From: Actinomycetota bacterium
GTDB lineage: Bacteria; Actinomycetota; Actinomycetes; Actinomycetales; Microbacteriaceae
Length of the DNA: 61,839 nt
Reading direction: 5' to 3'
Assembly: GCA_020161315.1 (NCBI GenBank)
Contig: JAIUOH010000017.1
Coordinates: 1 to 61,839, forward strand
Shown: piece by piece, positions 1 to 8,528 of the stretch
Layout of the letters: every line of letters starts with the position of its first letter
Position numbering within the stretch: position 1 is the first letter of the stretch
The notes under the pieces: model-generated
Databases searched by the model: none
What the model saw: the letters and a program-made list of their open reading frames with translations, nothing else
What the model was told of the DNA's origin: nothing
Translations under genes and position numbers: made by a program

Positions 1-1032
1 CGTGTCACCCTGAACCGGCCGCGCGCGCTCAATGCACTCACCAAGCAGATGGTCATCGACGTGCGCGAGGCACTCGAGGCAGCACATAGCGACGGGTCGG
101 GTGCGGTGCTGCTCGACGGGGCTGGGGATCGTGGGTTCTGCGGCGGCGGCGACATCAAGGCGATGACCGCGGGTGGCGGCGCGGGTGCGCTTGAGTTTCT
201 GCGCGAGGAGTATCGCACCGATCACGCGATTCGCGTGGCGAGGCTGCCGGTGGTCGGCATCATGGACGGCGTCACCATGGGTGGCGGAGTAGGCCTTACC
301 GGTCATGCCTCGGTGCGCGTTGTGACCGAGCGCAGCAGGCTCGCGATGCCCGAGACGCGCATCGGCATCGTGCCAGACGTGGGCGGTAGCCTACTGCTTG
401 CTGGTGCCCCTGGCCGCCTCGGTGACCTGCTTGCATCGGTGTCGGGCAGCATGACCGCCGGTGATGCGATCGCGCTCGGCTTTGCTGACTACTTCGTGCC
501 GAGTTCGCGGCTCGACGAGCTATATCGCAGGCTTCGCGAGGGAGAGGACCCGGGGCGAGCAGCTGCCGAGGTCGCCGAAGAGCCCCCCGCGGCCCCTCTG
601 CTTGCAGCCCGAGAATGGTTCGATGGGATTGCCGATGCAGCGCTGGGAAGCGCCGAGCAGACGCTCGCCGACCCACTCACCGCAGCGCGGCGTCTTGCCG
701 CCGCGCTCGCGGCCGCCGGCACCAGTGAAGCAAGAGCGCTCGCCGCAGAGCTTCACCGCGTAAATCCCACCGCAGTGGTCGTGGCGCTCGCTCAGCTCGC
801 ACGAGTTCGCTCACTGCGACTCGAACTCGCCGATGTGCTTGCCGACGACTTCCGTGTGCTCGGGCGGTTGACCGCGCGCGCCGACTTTGCAGAGGGAGTG
901 CGCGCGCAGCTCATCGACAAAGACGGAAAGCCCGCCTGGAGCCCCGCGACGCTCGAAACGGTCGATGCGGCAGAGATCGCGCGGATCCTCGACCCCAAAC
1001 TCGCCACCGGTGAAACGGAACTGGCGCTGTAG
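1..1032 (+). CDS. 3-hydroxyisobutyryl-CoA hydrolase-like crotonase, 5' end missing
   Basis: The frame is open from base 1 and begins with RVTLNRPRALNAL, the first conserved strand of the crotonase fold, so only a short N-terminus lies outside the window. The visible 343 residues carry GFCGGGDIKAM (oxyanion-hole loop), MDGVTMGGGVGL and PETRIGIVPDVGG. The combination MDGVTMGGGVGL plus PE...IG..PDVGG is characteristic of 3-hydroxyisobutyryl-CoA hydrolases of valine breakdown rather than of simple enoyl-CoA hydratases. The C-terminal helical region is also of the hydrolase type. The next gene starts 35 bp downstream with its own promoter-like box. A second crotonase, of the hydratase type, lies at 10251-11105. 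The hydrolase assignment is by motif and is fairly secure; the exact substrate is inferred. Confidence 0.85.
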   Translation, partial: RVTLNRPRALNALTKQMVIDVREALEAAHSDGSGAVLLDGAGDRGFCGGGDIKAMTAGGGAGALEFLREEYRTDHAIRVARLPVVGIMDGVTMGGGVGLTGHASVRVVTERSRLAMPETRIGIVPDVGGSLLLAGAPGRLGDLLASVSGSMTAGDAIALGFADYFVPSSRLDELYRRLREGEDPGRAAAEVAEEPPAAPLLAAREWFDGIADAALGSAEQTLADPLTAARRLAAALAAAGTSEARALAAELHRVNPTAVVVALAQLARVRSLRLELADVLADDFRVLGRLTARADFAEGVRAQLIDKDGKPAWSPATLETVDAAEIARILDPKLATGETELAL

Positions 1033-1055
1033 CTTCTGCGTTCGGTGCTGCGGAG

Positions 1056-1061
1056 TAGGCT
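1056..1061 (+). promoter_or_regulatory. -10 box TAGGCT, leaderless start for the GNAT gene
   Basis: TAGGCT is followed by six bases (ggcggc) and then the ATG at 1068. No Shine-Dalgarno sequence fits in that space, so the transcript probably begins at or next to the start codon. Confidence 0.5.
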
Positions 1062-1067
1062 GGCGGC

Positions 1068-1397
1068 ATGGCGAAGTACTCAGACGAACTTCAGGCGCAG
1101 GCCGACGGCTTTCGCATCGAACACCAGCCAGATCGGTACCGCTTCGTACTGCTGCAGGCGGGCGCAGATTCAGGCGAGGCAGGTCACATCGTCGGCGAGG
1201 CGCACTACACGCTGCTTGGCGAAGACGGTATCGATTTCGACCACACGGTGGTAGACCCGAGCCTGCGCGGCACCGGGCTCTCAGGGCTGCTCGCCGAGCG
1301 TGCGCTCACCGATGATGTCGTGCGAGGCCGCAAGATTCAGGCGTCATGCTGGTACATCGAGGGGTATCTCGAGCGTAACCCACACCTCGCGGCATAG
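1068..1397 (+). CDS. Small GNAT-type N-acetyltransferase (COG2388-like)
   Basis: A 109-residue protein that matches the short, single-domain GNAT subfamily typified by human GTLF3B/YidJ-like proteins. The acetyl-CoA loop appears as VVDPSLRGTGLSGLLAERAL (about residues 62-81) and the C-terminal CWYIEGYLERNP follows the usual pattern of the family. It has no signal peptide or membrane segment, so it should be cytosolic. The substrate of this subfamily is unknown. It is transcribed alone between the hydrolase and a convergent hypothetical gene. Confidence 0.8.
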   Translation: MAKYSDELQAQADGFRIEHQPDRYRFVLLQAGADSGEAGHIVGEAHYTLLGEDGIDFDHTVVDPSLRGTGLSGLLAERALTDDVVRGRKIQASCWYIEGYLERNPHLAA

Positions 1398-1426
1398 CTG
1401 AGATCGGCCACCCGGCAGCGGCCAGG

Positions 1427-2089
1427 CTAGGAGTCGTCGCGCTTTGAGAAGATGCGCCGCTTTGCGCTCGACTTGCCATCGCCGTCGGGGCGCTGCTTCA
1501 TCAGCTCGGTGAGGTCGCGCTGAATGAGCAGCTCGATGCGGGCCTCGCGCTCTTGCTTGTACTCATCGCTCGAGCCGCCGGCGTAGTAGGGGTGGCTGGC
1601 CTTTTCTTTGAGTGAATCGCCAATTTCGTTCCAGGCAGCACCCCGCGCCTTCTCTGCTGACTCAGAAAGGTACGTGTCGTCTTCGGCGCGCTCGCGAAGC
1701 TGGGCGGCCACCTGCTCGTAAACCTCCTGGCGGTGCTTCAGCGTCGCGTTATCGTCGCTGCCGTAGTCGTTCTCGCTCCATGAGCTGTAGCCGGTCTTGC
1801 GAATTTCGCCTCGCATGCGAGAGATGTGCCTCGCGTCGCGCTCGCGCTCTGTGGCGAGCTCAAGGGCGGCGTCTTGCACCATTCTCTTGATCTGATCTTC
1901 GTCATAGTCTGCCTTGTGCCCGAGCGCGTTCAGAATGATTGCGTTTTTTACATTCATGCGCACGGCGACGTCGGCAACCATGAGACCCTGCTCAACGATC
2001 TCTTCAACCGGAGCGAGATTGCGCTGAGGTAGGCGACGCTTTGGGCGCGGTGCAGCCTTCTGCTTGCGTTTCAGCCAGTCGAACGCCAT
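1427..2089 (-). CDS. Hypothetical charged helical protein
   Basis: I do not recognise a characterised family. The 220-residue product begins MAFDWLKRKQKAAPRPKRR, a strongly basic N-terminus. It continues with a long, highly charged, mostly helical region (many E, R, K and Q, with possible coiled coil around residues 60-165) and ends in another basic tail (SSAKRRIFSKRDDS). There is no signal peptide or membrane helix. The start at 2089 is preferred over an in-frame ATG eight codons upstream because GAGAGGGG lies just before it. Basic ends with a charged helical middle would suit nucleic-acid or ribosome association, but that is inference only. Confidence 0.75.
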   Translation of the reverse strand: MAFDWLKRKQKAAPRPKRRLPQRNLAPVEEIVEQGLMVADVAVRMNVKNAIILNALGHKADYDEDQIKRMVQDAALELATERERDARHISRMRGEIRKTGYSSWSENDYGSDDNATLKHRQEVYEQVAAQLRERAEDDTYLSESAEKARGAAWNEIGDSLKEKASHPYYAGGSSDEYKQEREARIELLIQRDLTELMKQRPDGDGKSSAKRRIFSKRDDS

Positions 2090-2184
2090 TTCGGCCCCCT
2101 CTCGTTCGCACAACCCACACTGTTATCCAGTATCCCAAAAACGCGGTCGCTTCGGGGCATGTAGCGTTTGTATTACGGCAAGCG

Positions 2185-2190
2185 TACGCT
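2185..2190 (+). promoter_or_regulatory. -10 box TACGCT for the DUF488 gene
   Basis: TACGCT sits six bases before the ATG at 2197, with no ribosome-binding site between them. This fits a leaderless transcript. Confidence 0.5.
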
Positions 2191-2196
2191 GAGACT

Positions 2197-2574
2197 ATGG
2201 ACGTCAAGATCAAGCGCATCTACGAGCCAGCTGAGGCGGCTGACGGGGTTCGCGTGCTCGTTGACCGGCTGTGGCCGCGCGGCGTCAAGAAAGCCGATGC
2301 CGCCATTGATCTTTGGGCAAAAGAGGTGACGCCGAGCGCCGAACTGCGTAAGGCTTGGCACGCGGACCCCGAAGGCCACGAGCCCTCGCATTTCGCCGCG
2401 TTTGCCGAGAGCTATCGTGAAGAGCTTGCGTCGCCGGCCGCGAGTGCGGCGGTGGATCACCTGATCTCGCTTGCAAAACAGTCGCCGCGAGTGACGCTGC
2501 TCTACGGTGCGCGAAACGAACAGAGCAATCACGCGATGGTGCTGCGCGACGAGGTGCTTCGGCGGGCGCGCTAG
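2197..2574 (+). CDS. DUF488 (YeaO-like) family protein
   Basis: The 125-residue protein has the YeaO-type signature: IYEPAEAADGVRVLVDRLWPRGVKK near the N-terminus (family motif VDRLWPRG), then WHADPEGHEPSHFAAF and LLYGARNEQSNHA. Members are small cytosolic proteins of unknown biochemical role. The start at 2197 is chosen from the family N-terminus and the -10 box directly upstream; the frame remains open further upstream but overlaps the divergent hypothetical gene. Its stop codon shares the palindromic CTAG with the stop of the convergent MocR gene. Confidence 0.85.
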   Translation: MDVKIKRIYEPAEAADGVRVLVDRLWPRGVKKADAAIDLWAKEVTPSAELRKAWHADPEGHEPSHFAAFAESYREELASPAASAAVDHLISLAKQSPRVTLLYGARNEQSNHAMVLRDEVLRRAR

Positions 2575-4046
2575 AAGCCTGCGGTGCGCGTAAGTATTTC
2601 GCGCAGCTCACGAAGCGCCGCATCGAATTGAGATTCGTCGAGGCTGCCACCCGTGCCGATCACGAGGCCGTATCGGCTTGTCTCAGCGCCGGTCCCGGTG
2701 CCCTGGCCGTGCCAATACGCACTTAGCGGTATCGGGCCGAGGTGATCGCTGCGGGTGACCACGAGAGATTCAAGTGCGGCGGAGCCCTGCAAGAGTTCAA
2801 TCACCGCGTGCAAGCCTCCGCTCATCGGTCGGACTCGGATGCCCGGTGTGCCGAAAAGGCGCTCAACCACCAGCTCGCGCCTGGCCGCGTAGCGCCGTCG
2901 CATGCGCGCGGTGTGCCGGCGCAGCTCGCCGCTTGCCAGGTATTCGGCGAGCGCGGCCTGCACCACCGCAGAGACGGGCCCGCCGAGGTCGCGGCGCGCA
3001 GGCTCGACGATGCGGCGCAGGTTTTCTGGTACGAGCAGAAAACCCGCCGAGAGCGCCTGCGAGACAGTTTTCGAAAAGGTGCCGAGCAGAGCGACTGACC
3101 CTGAGGCGCGATCGTCAAGCGCCGCGAGCGTGGGCAACGGGCTACCGCTGTGCCGCAGCTCGCTGTCGTAGTCGTCTTCGACGATCACCGCGCCCGTGCG
3201 ACGAGCCCAGTCAAGCAACTCGCGGCGCCGCGCCAGGGGGAGCGAACCACCGAGAGGGTACTGGTGGCTGGGGGTTACCAGCACCACATCGAGTAGGCCG
3301 CTCGGCAATTGCTCCGTAACAAGGCCCTCGGCATCGACGGGCAGAGCGACAATGTGGGCACCGTGGCGGGCGGCAACTTTGCGCAGTGAGGGATAGCCGG
3401 GGTCTTCGACCCCCACGGTGAGCGCACGCCCGCGCGTGGTACCAAGCGCGCTGAGCAGAAGACTCAGACCCTCGCGCGCGCCCGCGGTGACGATCACGTC
3501 TTCGGCTGGCCTTGTGGTGCCGCGCATGCGCCGCAGGTGCTCGGCGATTTCGCTTCGAAGTAGAGGATCACCGAGCTCGGGCGCTTCAAGGTGTGCGTGT
3601 GAGGCGGCACTGCGCCAGGCTTGGCGCCAGGCCTGGGTTTCGACCGCGCTCGTGTCGGGCAGCCCGGGCGAAAGCGGCCTGGTGCCCGCGGGCGTGTGTG
3701 CTGCGATCACCGTCGTCTTGGAAAGGGGCTTCTGCTCGGTGAGTTGCGGGTGCGTGGAGTGTTCGAGGCCCTCAAGCTCAGGGTGCACGCGAGTGCCGCG
3801 CCCGTGACTTGCCGAGAGGTAGCCTTCGGCGATGAGCTGCTCGTACGCCGAGACTACGACACCGCGCGCGACGCCGAGGCGGCGTGCGAGTTCGCGTGAT
3901 GCGGGCACGGCTTCGCCCGGCCGCAAGGTGTGCTGATCGATGGCTTCGCGCAGTGCGGCTGCGATCTGCGCAGGAAGCGGCGCATCGAGCTCGCGGTCGA
4001 CCGTGATTGGAAGCTCACTGAACTCGCGGTGGTGAGTCTCTGGCAT
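2571..4046 (-). CDS. MocR/PdxR-type GntR regulator with aminotransferase domain
   Basis: The 491-residue protein has a GntR-type winged helix (about residues 15-80, with PASRELARRLGVARGVVVSAYEQL) joined by a linker to a fold-type-I PLP aminotransferase-like domain. EDDYDSELRH and GTFSKTVSQALSAGFLLVP supply the PLP-contacting Asp/Tyr and the Schiff-base Lys. MocR proteins sense PLP or an amino-acid-PLP adduct and often control vitamin B6 or GABA genes. No such genes lie beside it here, so its target is unknown. The start MPETHHREF at 4046 gives the normal N-terminal length. It ends in a 4-bp overlap with the convergent DUF488 gene. Confidence 0.88.
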   Translation of the reverse strand: MPETHHREFSELPITVDRELDAPLPAQIAAALREAIDQHTLRPGEAVPASRELARRLGVARGVVVSAYEQLIAEGYLSASHGRGTRVHPELEGLEHSTHPQLTEQKPLSKTTVIAAHTPAGTRPLSPGLPDTSAVETQAWRQAWRSAASHAHLEAPELGDPLLRSEIAEHLRRMRGTTRPAEDVIVTAGAREGLSLLLSALGTTRGRALTVGVEDPGYPSLRKVAARHGAHIVALPVDAEGLVTEQLPSGLLDVVLVTPSHQYPLGGSLPLARRRELLDWARRTGAVIVEDDYDSELRHSGSPLPTLAALDDRASGSVALLGTFSKTVSQALSAGFLLVPENLRRIVEPARRDLGGPVSAVVQAALAEYLASGELRRHTARMRRRYAARRELVVERLFGTPGIRVRPMSGGLHAVIELLQGSAALESLVVTRSDHLGPIPLSAYWHGQGTGTGAETSRYGLVIGTGGSLDESQFDAALRELREILTRTAGF

Positions 4047-4050
4047 CGTT

Positions 4051-4122
4051 CCAGTGTGCCAGTGATCCCCAGCTTGGTCTATCTGAGGTGCGTGGAGGCT
4101 AGGGCCAGAATGTACCAGTGTG
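4051..4122. promoter_or_regulatory. Candidate MocR operator: direct repeats of CCAGTGTG
   Basis: CCAGTGTG occurs at 4051-4058 and again at 4115-4122, the second inside ACCA-GTG-TGGT. MocR proteins commonly bind spaced direct repeats in front of their own gene, and this pair lies directly upstream of the MocR start. The link is by analogy. Confidence 0.35.
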
Positions 4123-4212
4123 GTTGGTCGCTGCGTGAGCATTGCGCGAGGCCGTCGGTCTCGATAGCTTGAGAGTCAAGCAATCAGCGAACCCTCACGA
4201 CGGAGACAACGA

Positions 4213-4569
4213 ATGATTCAGCTCGGAATGATTACGGTCGACACGACAGACGCGCAAGCGCTTGCCGCGTGGTGGGCAGAGCGGCTCGGCGGCGAGATTC
4301 AAGCCGATATGGATGGCTGGTTCTGCATTGTGAAGGTGCCCCACACCTCGGTGGTGCTCGGATTTCAGAAACTCGAAGAGGTGACGCCGGGCAAGAACCG
4401 CATGCACCTAGACCTCAACCGCGGGCCCGAGATCGACCGCGAGCAGATGGTCGCTGAGTGGGTTGCGGCGGGCGCGACGCACCTCGGTTACCGCGGAGAA
4501 GAAGGATTTCACTGGGATACCTTCGCAGACCCGCACGGCAATGAATTCTGCATCGGCGACCCGCACTAG
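4213..4569 (+). CDS. VOC (glyoxalase-like) family protein
   Basis: This 118-residue protein has the two beta-alpha-beta-beta-beta repeats of the vicinal oxygen chelate fold. It runs from MIQLGMITVDTTDAQALAAWWAERLGG through NRMHLDLNRGPEIDREQMVAEWVAAGAT to the typical ending DPHGNEFCIGDPH. Such proteins include glyoxalases, dioxygenases and antibiotic-binding proteins; this short subfamily usually lacks an assigned substrate. Its ribosome-binding site is GGAGA, about eight bases upstream. It is a single gene between the MocR regulator, transcribed away from it, and the convergent MFS gene. Confidence 0.82.
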   Translation: MIQLGMITVDTTDAQALAAWWAERLGGEIQADMDGWFCIVKVPHTSVVLGFQKLEEVTPGKNRMHLDLNRGPEIDREQMVAEWVAAGATHLGYRGEEGFHWDTFADPHGNEFCIGDPH

Positions 4570-4596
4570 TGCGGCCTGAGCTGCTGAAGGGTGCCG

Positions 4597-6018
4597 TTAG
4601 CGATCGTCGAGGGCAAGCCCGCGACGGTCGACGAGGCCCCACGCGGCCAGCGCTGCGACCACGAAGAATGCTGCGAAGACGGAGAAGGTCAGCCCGGCGC
4701 CGCCAGCGAGCAGCAGCACAGGCACGAGCAGGGGCGCGATGATTGAGGCGATGCGGCCAATCCCCGCCGCCCAACCTGCGCCGGTTGCACGCAGCGAGGT
4801 CGGATAGATCTCTGGAGTTACCGCATAGAGCGCACCCCAGGCCCCGAGGTTGAAGAACGACAGCGCCATGCCCGAGACGATAATCGCTGTCTCGGCATGC
4901 ACGGTGCCAAACGCGATCGCCGACGCGGCGGAACCAGCGAGGAACACCGAAAGCGTGAGCTTGCGCCCCCAGACCTCAATGAGCCAAGCCGCCACCGCGT
5001 AGCCGGGGAGCTGCGCGAGCGTGATGATCAGCGTGAACGCAAATGAGCGCACGAGCGGAAAACCCGCGTCGACGAGAATGCTCGGAATCCAGATGAACGC
5101 CCCGTAGTAGGCGAAGTTGACGCAGAACCAGACCGCCCAGATTGAGGCGGTGCGCACGCGAAACTCCGGTGACCAAAGGGCAGCCAGGCGTTTGCCCGCG
5201 GTGGTCGCGAGAGGGGTATCGGTGTGGTGGGGTTCGCTCCCTTCGCCAGGCTCAGGGAGCGCAGCCTCAGGGACAGTGCCGGCGGCCTCTGGCCGCGATC
5301 CTCGTGTTGAAGCCAGCGAACCAAGCGCGGGCGAGGCCGCGAACTCGGCCACAATCTTTGCCGCCTCGTCGTGGCGCCCGCGGCCCGCAAGCCAGCGCGG
5401 TGACTCGGGCAAACCCCAGCGCACGATGAGCGCGTACACCGCCGGGATCGCACCGAGCGCAAACGCCCACCGCCAGCCGTGCTCGGACGCCGGAACGATG
5501 AAGTAGCCGATTAGTGCCGAGGCCGTCCATCCAACCGCCCAGAACGCCTCAAGAATCACGATAAGTCGGCCGCGGATGCGCGCGGGTGCGAACTCGCTGA
5601 CGTAAGTTGACGCGACCGGCAGCTCGGCACCGAGTCCAAGCCCAACGAAAAAGCGCAGCACCAGCAGCATCGCGATGCCGCCAGCCAGTGCACTGGCGCC
5701 CGTCGCAAGGCCATAGATCAGCAGGGTGATCGCGAACACCTGGCGCCTGCCAAAGCGATCGGCGAGCAAACCCCCGAGTGTCGCGCCGATCGCCATGCCG
5801 ACGAAGCCGATCGAGGTGATGAGCCCGAGCTCACCCTTCTCAAGGTGCCAGTGCTGACCGAGCGCTGCAATGATGAACGAGATCAAGCCGACATCCATCG
5901 CATCGAGCGCCCAACCAAGCCCGGAGCCAAACAACACGCGATTGTGTTTGCGGGTGTAGGGGAGCGAATCAAGCTGGTCGGCGAGGCGATCCTGCTGCGT
6001 GCGTGCGGGGGCGTCCAT
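4597..6018 (-). CDS. MFS transporter, metabolite:H+ symporter type
   Basis: A 473-residue, 12-helix major facilitator. LADRFGRRQVF between helices 2 and 3 and PESPRWLAGRGR after helix 6 are typical of the sugar/aromatic-acid (SP/AAHS) branch. The substrate cannot be told from sequence. The central cytoplasmic loop (about residues 235-275) is long and low in complexity, and part of it is encoded by a copy of a dispersed palindromic repeat at 5236-5260. The start at 6018 is chosen because TACGAT lies seven bases before it. The frame remains open far upstream, but that part overlaps the divergent MFS gene and is not coding. Confidence 0.85.
   Translation of the reverse strand: MDAPARTQQDRLADQLDSLPYTRKHNRVLFGSGLGWALDAMDVGLISFIIAALGQHWHLEKGELGLITSIGFVGMAIGATLGGLLADRFGRRQVFAITLLIYGLATGASALAGGIAMLLVLRFFVGLGLGAELPVASTYVSEFAPARIRGRLIVILEAFWAVGWTASALIGYFIVPASEHGWRWAFALGAIPAVYALIVRWGLPESPRWLAGRGRHDEAAKIVAEFAASPALGSLASTRGSRPEAAGTVPEAALPEPGEGSEPHHTDTPLATTAGKRLAALWSPEFRVRTASIWAVWFCVNFAYYGAFIWIPSILVDAGFPLVRSFAFTLIITLAQLPGYAVAAWLIEVWGRKLTLSVFLAGSAASAIAFGTVHAETAIIVSGMALSFFNLGAWGALYAVTPEIYPTSLRATGAGWAAGIGRIASIIAPLLVPVLLLAGGAGLTFSVFAAFFVVAALAAWGLVDRRGLALDDR
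5236..5260. repeat. Palindromic dispersed repeat inside an MFS coding region
   Basis: GCTCCCT and AGGGAGC form perfect 7-bp arms around TCGCCAGGCTC. The sequence is a variant of the CCCTTCG-NCAAGCTCAGGGA repeat also present at 27542-27572. It is in frame with the transporter and encodes part of its central loop. Confidence 0.6.
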
Positions 6019-6025
6019 GGCTCTC

Positions 6026-6031
6026 ATCGTA
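6026..6031 (-). promoter_or_regulatory. -10 box TACGAT for the 4597-6018 MFS gene
   Basis: Read on the minus strand, TACGAT is followed by seven bases and then the ATG at 6018, which fits a leaderless transcript. The two MFS genes are divergent, so this box lies in their shared 87-bp intergenic region. Confidence 0.45.
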
Positions 6032-6105
6032 ACCGTGTGCGTTGCTCTCGGCAGAGCCTCGCTCGCCCGAGCCGCTTTAAGGCGGGCGTGTAACATAGAA
6101 CCCTT

Positions 6106-7578
6106 ATGCCTATTTCCTCTTCGCCAGCAGACAGTACGCAAGAGTTCGGGCCACGCGAGCAACTTGCCATCTGGCTTCTGCTCGGTAGCGCGTTCACCGT
6201 GATGCTCAACGAGACCATCATGGGTGTTGCGCTGCCCAAACTCATGGAAGACCTGCACATCAGCGCGGCGGCGGGGCAGTGGCTGACCACCGCATTTCTG
6301 CTGACAATGAGCATCGTGATTCCGATCACGGGAATGCTGATCCAGCGGCTCAAAACGCGCACGCTGTTCATTACGGCCATGAGTCTGTTCACGGCGGGCA
6401 CGTTGATCTCGGCGGCAGCTCCTGGGTTTGAGCTGTTGCTCGTCGGGCGAGTGGTGCAGGCTGGCGGCACCGCAATCATGATGCCGCTGCTGATGACCGC
6501 GGTAACCACACTGGTGCCAGAGAACCACCGCGGGCAGGTCATGGGGCGCATCGCCGTGGTCATGTCTGTCGCACCCGCGCTCGGCCCTACCGTCTCGGGC
6601 ATGATTCTGCAGTGGCTTGACTGGCGATGGCTGTTTATTTTTGTGCTGCCGATTGCGATCACTGCTCTGATCTTGGGCGTGCTTCGCATGCCAAACGTCG
6701 GCGAACAAAAAATTGCCCGCATCGATGTGCTCTCGGTCTGTATCTCGATCCTGGGCTTTGGCGGCGTTGTCTACGGTCTGAGCGCGATCGGCGAGCGCGC
6801 AAGCGGTGGCGAAACCATCGCGCCCGCGATTCCAATCGGTATCGGCGTCGTCGCACTCGCGCTGTTCATTTGGCGTCAGTTGCGGCTGCAGAAAGAGGAT
6901 CGCGCGCTGCTCGACCTGCGCACCTTCAAGGTCAAGCCGTATGCGCTCTCGGTGATCCTCTTCGCCTTTGCTTCGATTGCGCTCTTTGGCAGCCTGATTC
7001 TGCTGCCGATCTACGTGCAAGACGTGCTCGGCTACGAAACGCTGCAGTCGGGCCTTGCCTTGCTGCCGGGCGGGCTGCTCATGGGCCTGCTCGGCCCCGT
7101 GGTTGGCCGCATCGTTGACAAACGGGGAGCGCGTTTTCTCTTGCTGCCTGGCATGATCGTGACCGCGATCGCGCTCTGGAGTATGGGGCTCTTCACCGAC
7201 ACCACCTCGATCTGGCAGGTCGTGGCAACTCACGTGCTGCTGAGCCTCGGCCTCGCCGGCGTGTTCACGCCGTTGTTCTCGGTAGCGCTTGGGTCGCTGC
7301 CGAGAGATCTTGCCGCGCACGGCAGCGCGACAATCTCAACGGTGCAGCAGGTGGCAGGTGCTGCAGGAACCGCGTTGTTCGTGACGGTGATGACGATCGT
7401 TTCTGCGAGCCTCGCGGGATCGCCAGAAGCCGTGAACCCGCACTCGCTCGCAGCTGGCACGCGTGTCGCCTTCTTGCTCGGCGGCGCGACGGCCACTTTG
7501 GGCGTGGTGTTCGCGTTCTTCATCACTGAAGAGAAACAAACGGGTGAGACGAGCTCAAGCAGCCACCAGCTGCACTGA
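6106..7578 (+). CDS. DHA2-family MFS drug exporter (EmrB/QacA-like, 14 helices)
   Basis: The 490-residue protein has 14 predicted membrane segments. Its motifs are those of the DHA2 drug:H+ antiporters: LNETIMGVALPKLMEDL in helix 1, GRVVQAGGTAIMMPLL in helix 4 and MSVAPALGPTVSGMILQW in helix 5. The last of these is the antiporter motif. It should export hydrophobic or amphiphilic compounds using the proton gradient. It is divergent from another MFS gene and convergent with a LysR regulator. No TetR- or MarR-type regulator, the usual partner of such pumps, is adjacent. Confidence 0.88.
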   Translation: MPISSSPADSTQEFGPREQLAIWLLLGSAFTVMLNETIMGVALPKLMEDLHISAAAGQWLTTAFLLTMSIVIPITGMLIQRLKTRTLFITAMSLFTAGTLISAAAPGFELLLVGRVVQAGGTAIMMPLLMTAVTTLVPENHRGQVMGRIAVVMSVAPALGPTVSGMILQWLDWRWLFIFVLPIAITALILGVLRMPNVGEQKIARIDVLSVCISILGFGGVVYGLSAIGERASGGETIAPAIPIGIGVVALALFIWRQLRLQKEDRALLDLRTFKVKPYALSVILFAFASIALFGSLILLPIYVQDVLGYETLQSGLALLPGGLLMGLLGPVVGRIVDKRGARFLLLPGMIVTAIALWSMGLFTDTTSIWQVVATHVLLSLGLAGVFTPLFSVALGSLPRDLAAHGSATISTVQQVAGAAGTALFVTVMTIVSASLAGSPEAVNPHSLAAGTRVAFLLGGATATLGVVFAFFITEEKQTGETSSSSHQLH

Positions 7579-7604
7579 GCGGGGGCGCCGCTGGTGCGTC
7601 GACG

Positions 7605-8513
7605 TCAGTCGAGGGTTTCGATCGTGCGCCTCACGGCCTCGGCGAGTTGTCGTACCGCAGGTGAGGGCTCGCCGCGCACCGCGGTAGACGCGAGCAAAAT
7701 CTCGCGGGCGAAGCGCTTGTCTTCGATCGGGCGAAGCGCGACACCTTCGGGCGCTCTCGCTGCGGCGAGCCGGGGCACAAGGCCGACGCCCATGCCCGCG
7801 GCGACCATGCCGAGGGCAACCGAGTAGTCATCCGTGCGCACCGCGACCTCGAAACGCCGGCCCGCGAACGCATCGCGAACCACGTCGTCGAGGGTGTCGC
7901 CCGGGGTGGCGCTGAACACCCACGGTGAGTCATCGAGCTCTAGCAGCGACTCGCGATCGAATCGCTGCTGGCTTGCCGCGGGGTGGTGGCTGGGCAGGGC
8001 AAGCAGTAGGGGATCAGTGAGAAGCGGGATCGTGTGCACCTCGCGTCGAAACGGCAGGCTGTAGCCGCTTGCTGTATACACGAGTGCCGCGTCAAGCGTG
8101 TGCTGGTTGACGCGCGCGACGAGCGGAGCGATCTCTTCGAGCACGGCGTCGAGCTCGATGCCAACGTCTCGCAGCCGGAGCGCAATTCCGGGCAGCAACT
8201 GTGCTGCCGCGGTGGGGAACGATCCAAAGCGCAGGCGCACACGGCCCACTTTTGAGAACTCGCGCACGTCGGTCAGGGCGCGATCAGAGAGCGCAAGAAT
8301 GGCGGTGCCGCGTTCGAGCATGAGCGACCCTGCGGCGGTGAGGCTGCTGCCTTTGGTTGAGCGCGTGATGAGCGGCGACCCGACCATGCGGTCGAGCGCT
8401 TTGAGATGGTAATCGACGGTTGGTTGGCTCCAGCCGAGTCTTGTTGCGGCACGAGCCACGGAGCCCTCGGCTGCCACCGCCGAGAGCGCCTGCAGCTGTC
8501 TCGGATCAATCAT
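7605..8513 (-). CDS. LysR-family transcriptional regulator
   Basis: The 302-residue protein begins MIDPRQLQALSAVAAEGSVA, the standard LysR N-terminus, with its winged helix in residues 1-65 (AATRLGWSQPTVDYHLKALD as recognition region). A periplasmic-binding-protein-like effector domain follows, with GMGVGLVPRLAA near the end. The start at 8513 is chosen by family alignment and because GATGAGG precedes it. It is divergent from the PLP decarboxylase-like gene, the classic LysR arrangement, so that gene is the likely target. The shared region carries a near-perfect palindrome at 8557-8574. Confidence 0.88.
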   Translation of the reverse strand: MIDPRQLQALSAVAAEGSVARAATRLGWSQPTVDYHLKALDRMVGSPLITRSTKGSSLTAAGSLMLERGTAILALSDRALTDVREFSKVGRVRLRFGSFPTAAAQLLPGIALRLRDVGIELDAVLEEIAPLVARVNQHTLDAALVYTASGYSLPFRREVHTIPLLTDPLLLALPSHHPAASQQRFDRESLLELDDSPWVFSATPGDTLDDVVRDAFAGRRFEVAVRTDDYSVALGMVAAGMGVGLVPRLAAARAPEGVALRPIEDKRFAREILLASTAVRGEPSPAVRQLAEAVRRTIETLD

Positions 8514-8528
8514 CGTGAACCTCATCTC

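Noticed and set aside
6019-7320. Open frame extending the 4597-6018 MFS gene upstream to about 907 residues
   Set aside because: The added part is His/Gln/Arg-rich antisense of the divergent DHA2 transporter, and the true start is set by the MFS N-terminus and the -10 box at 6026.
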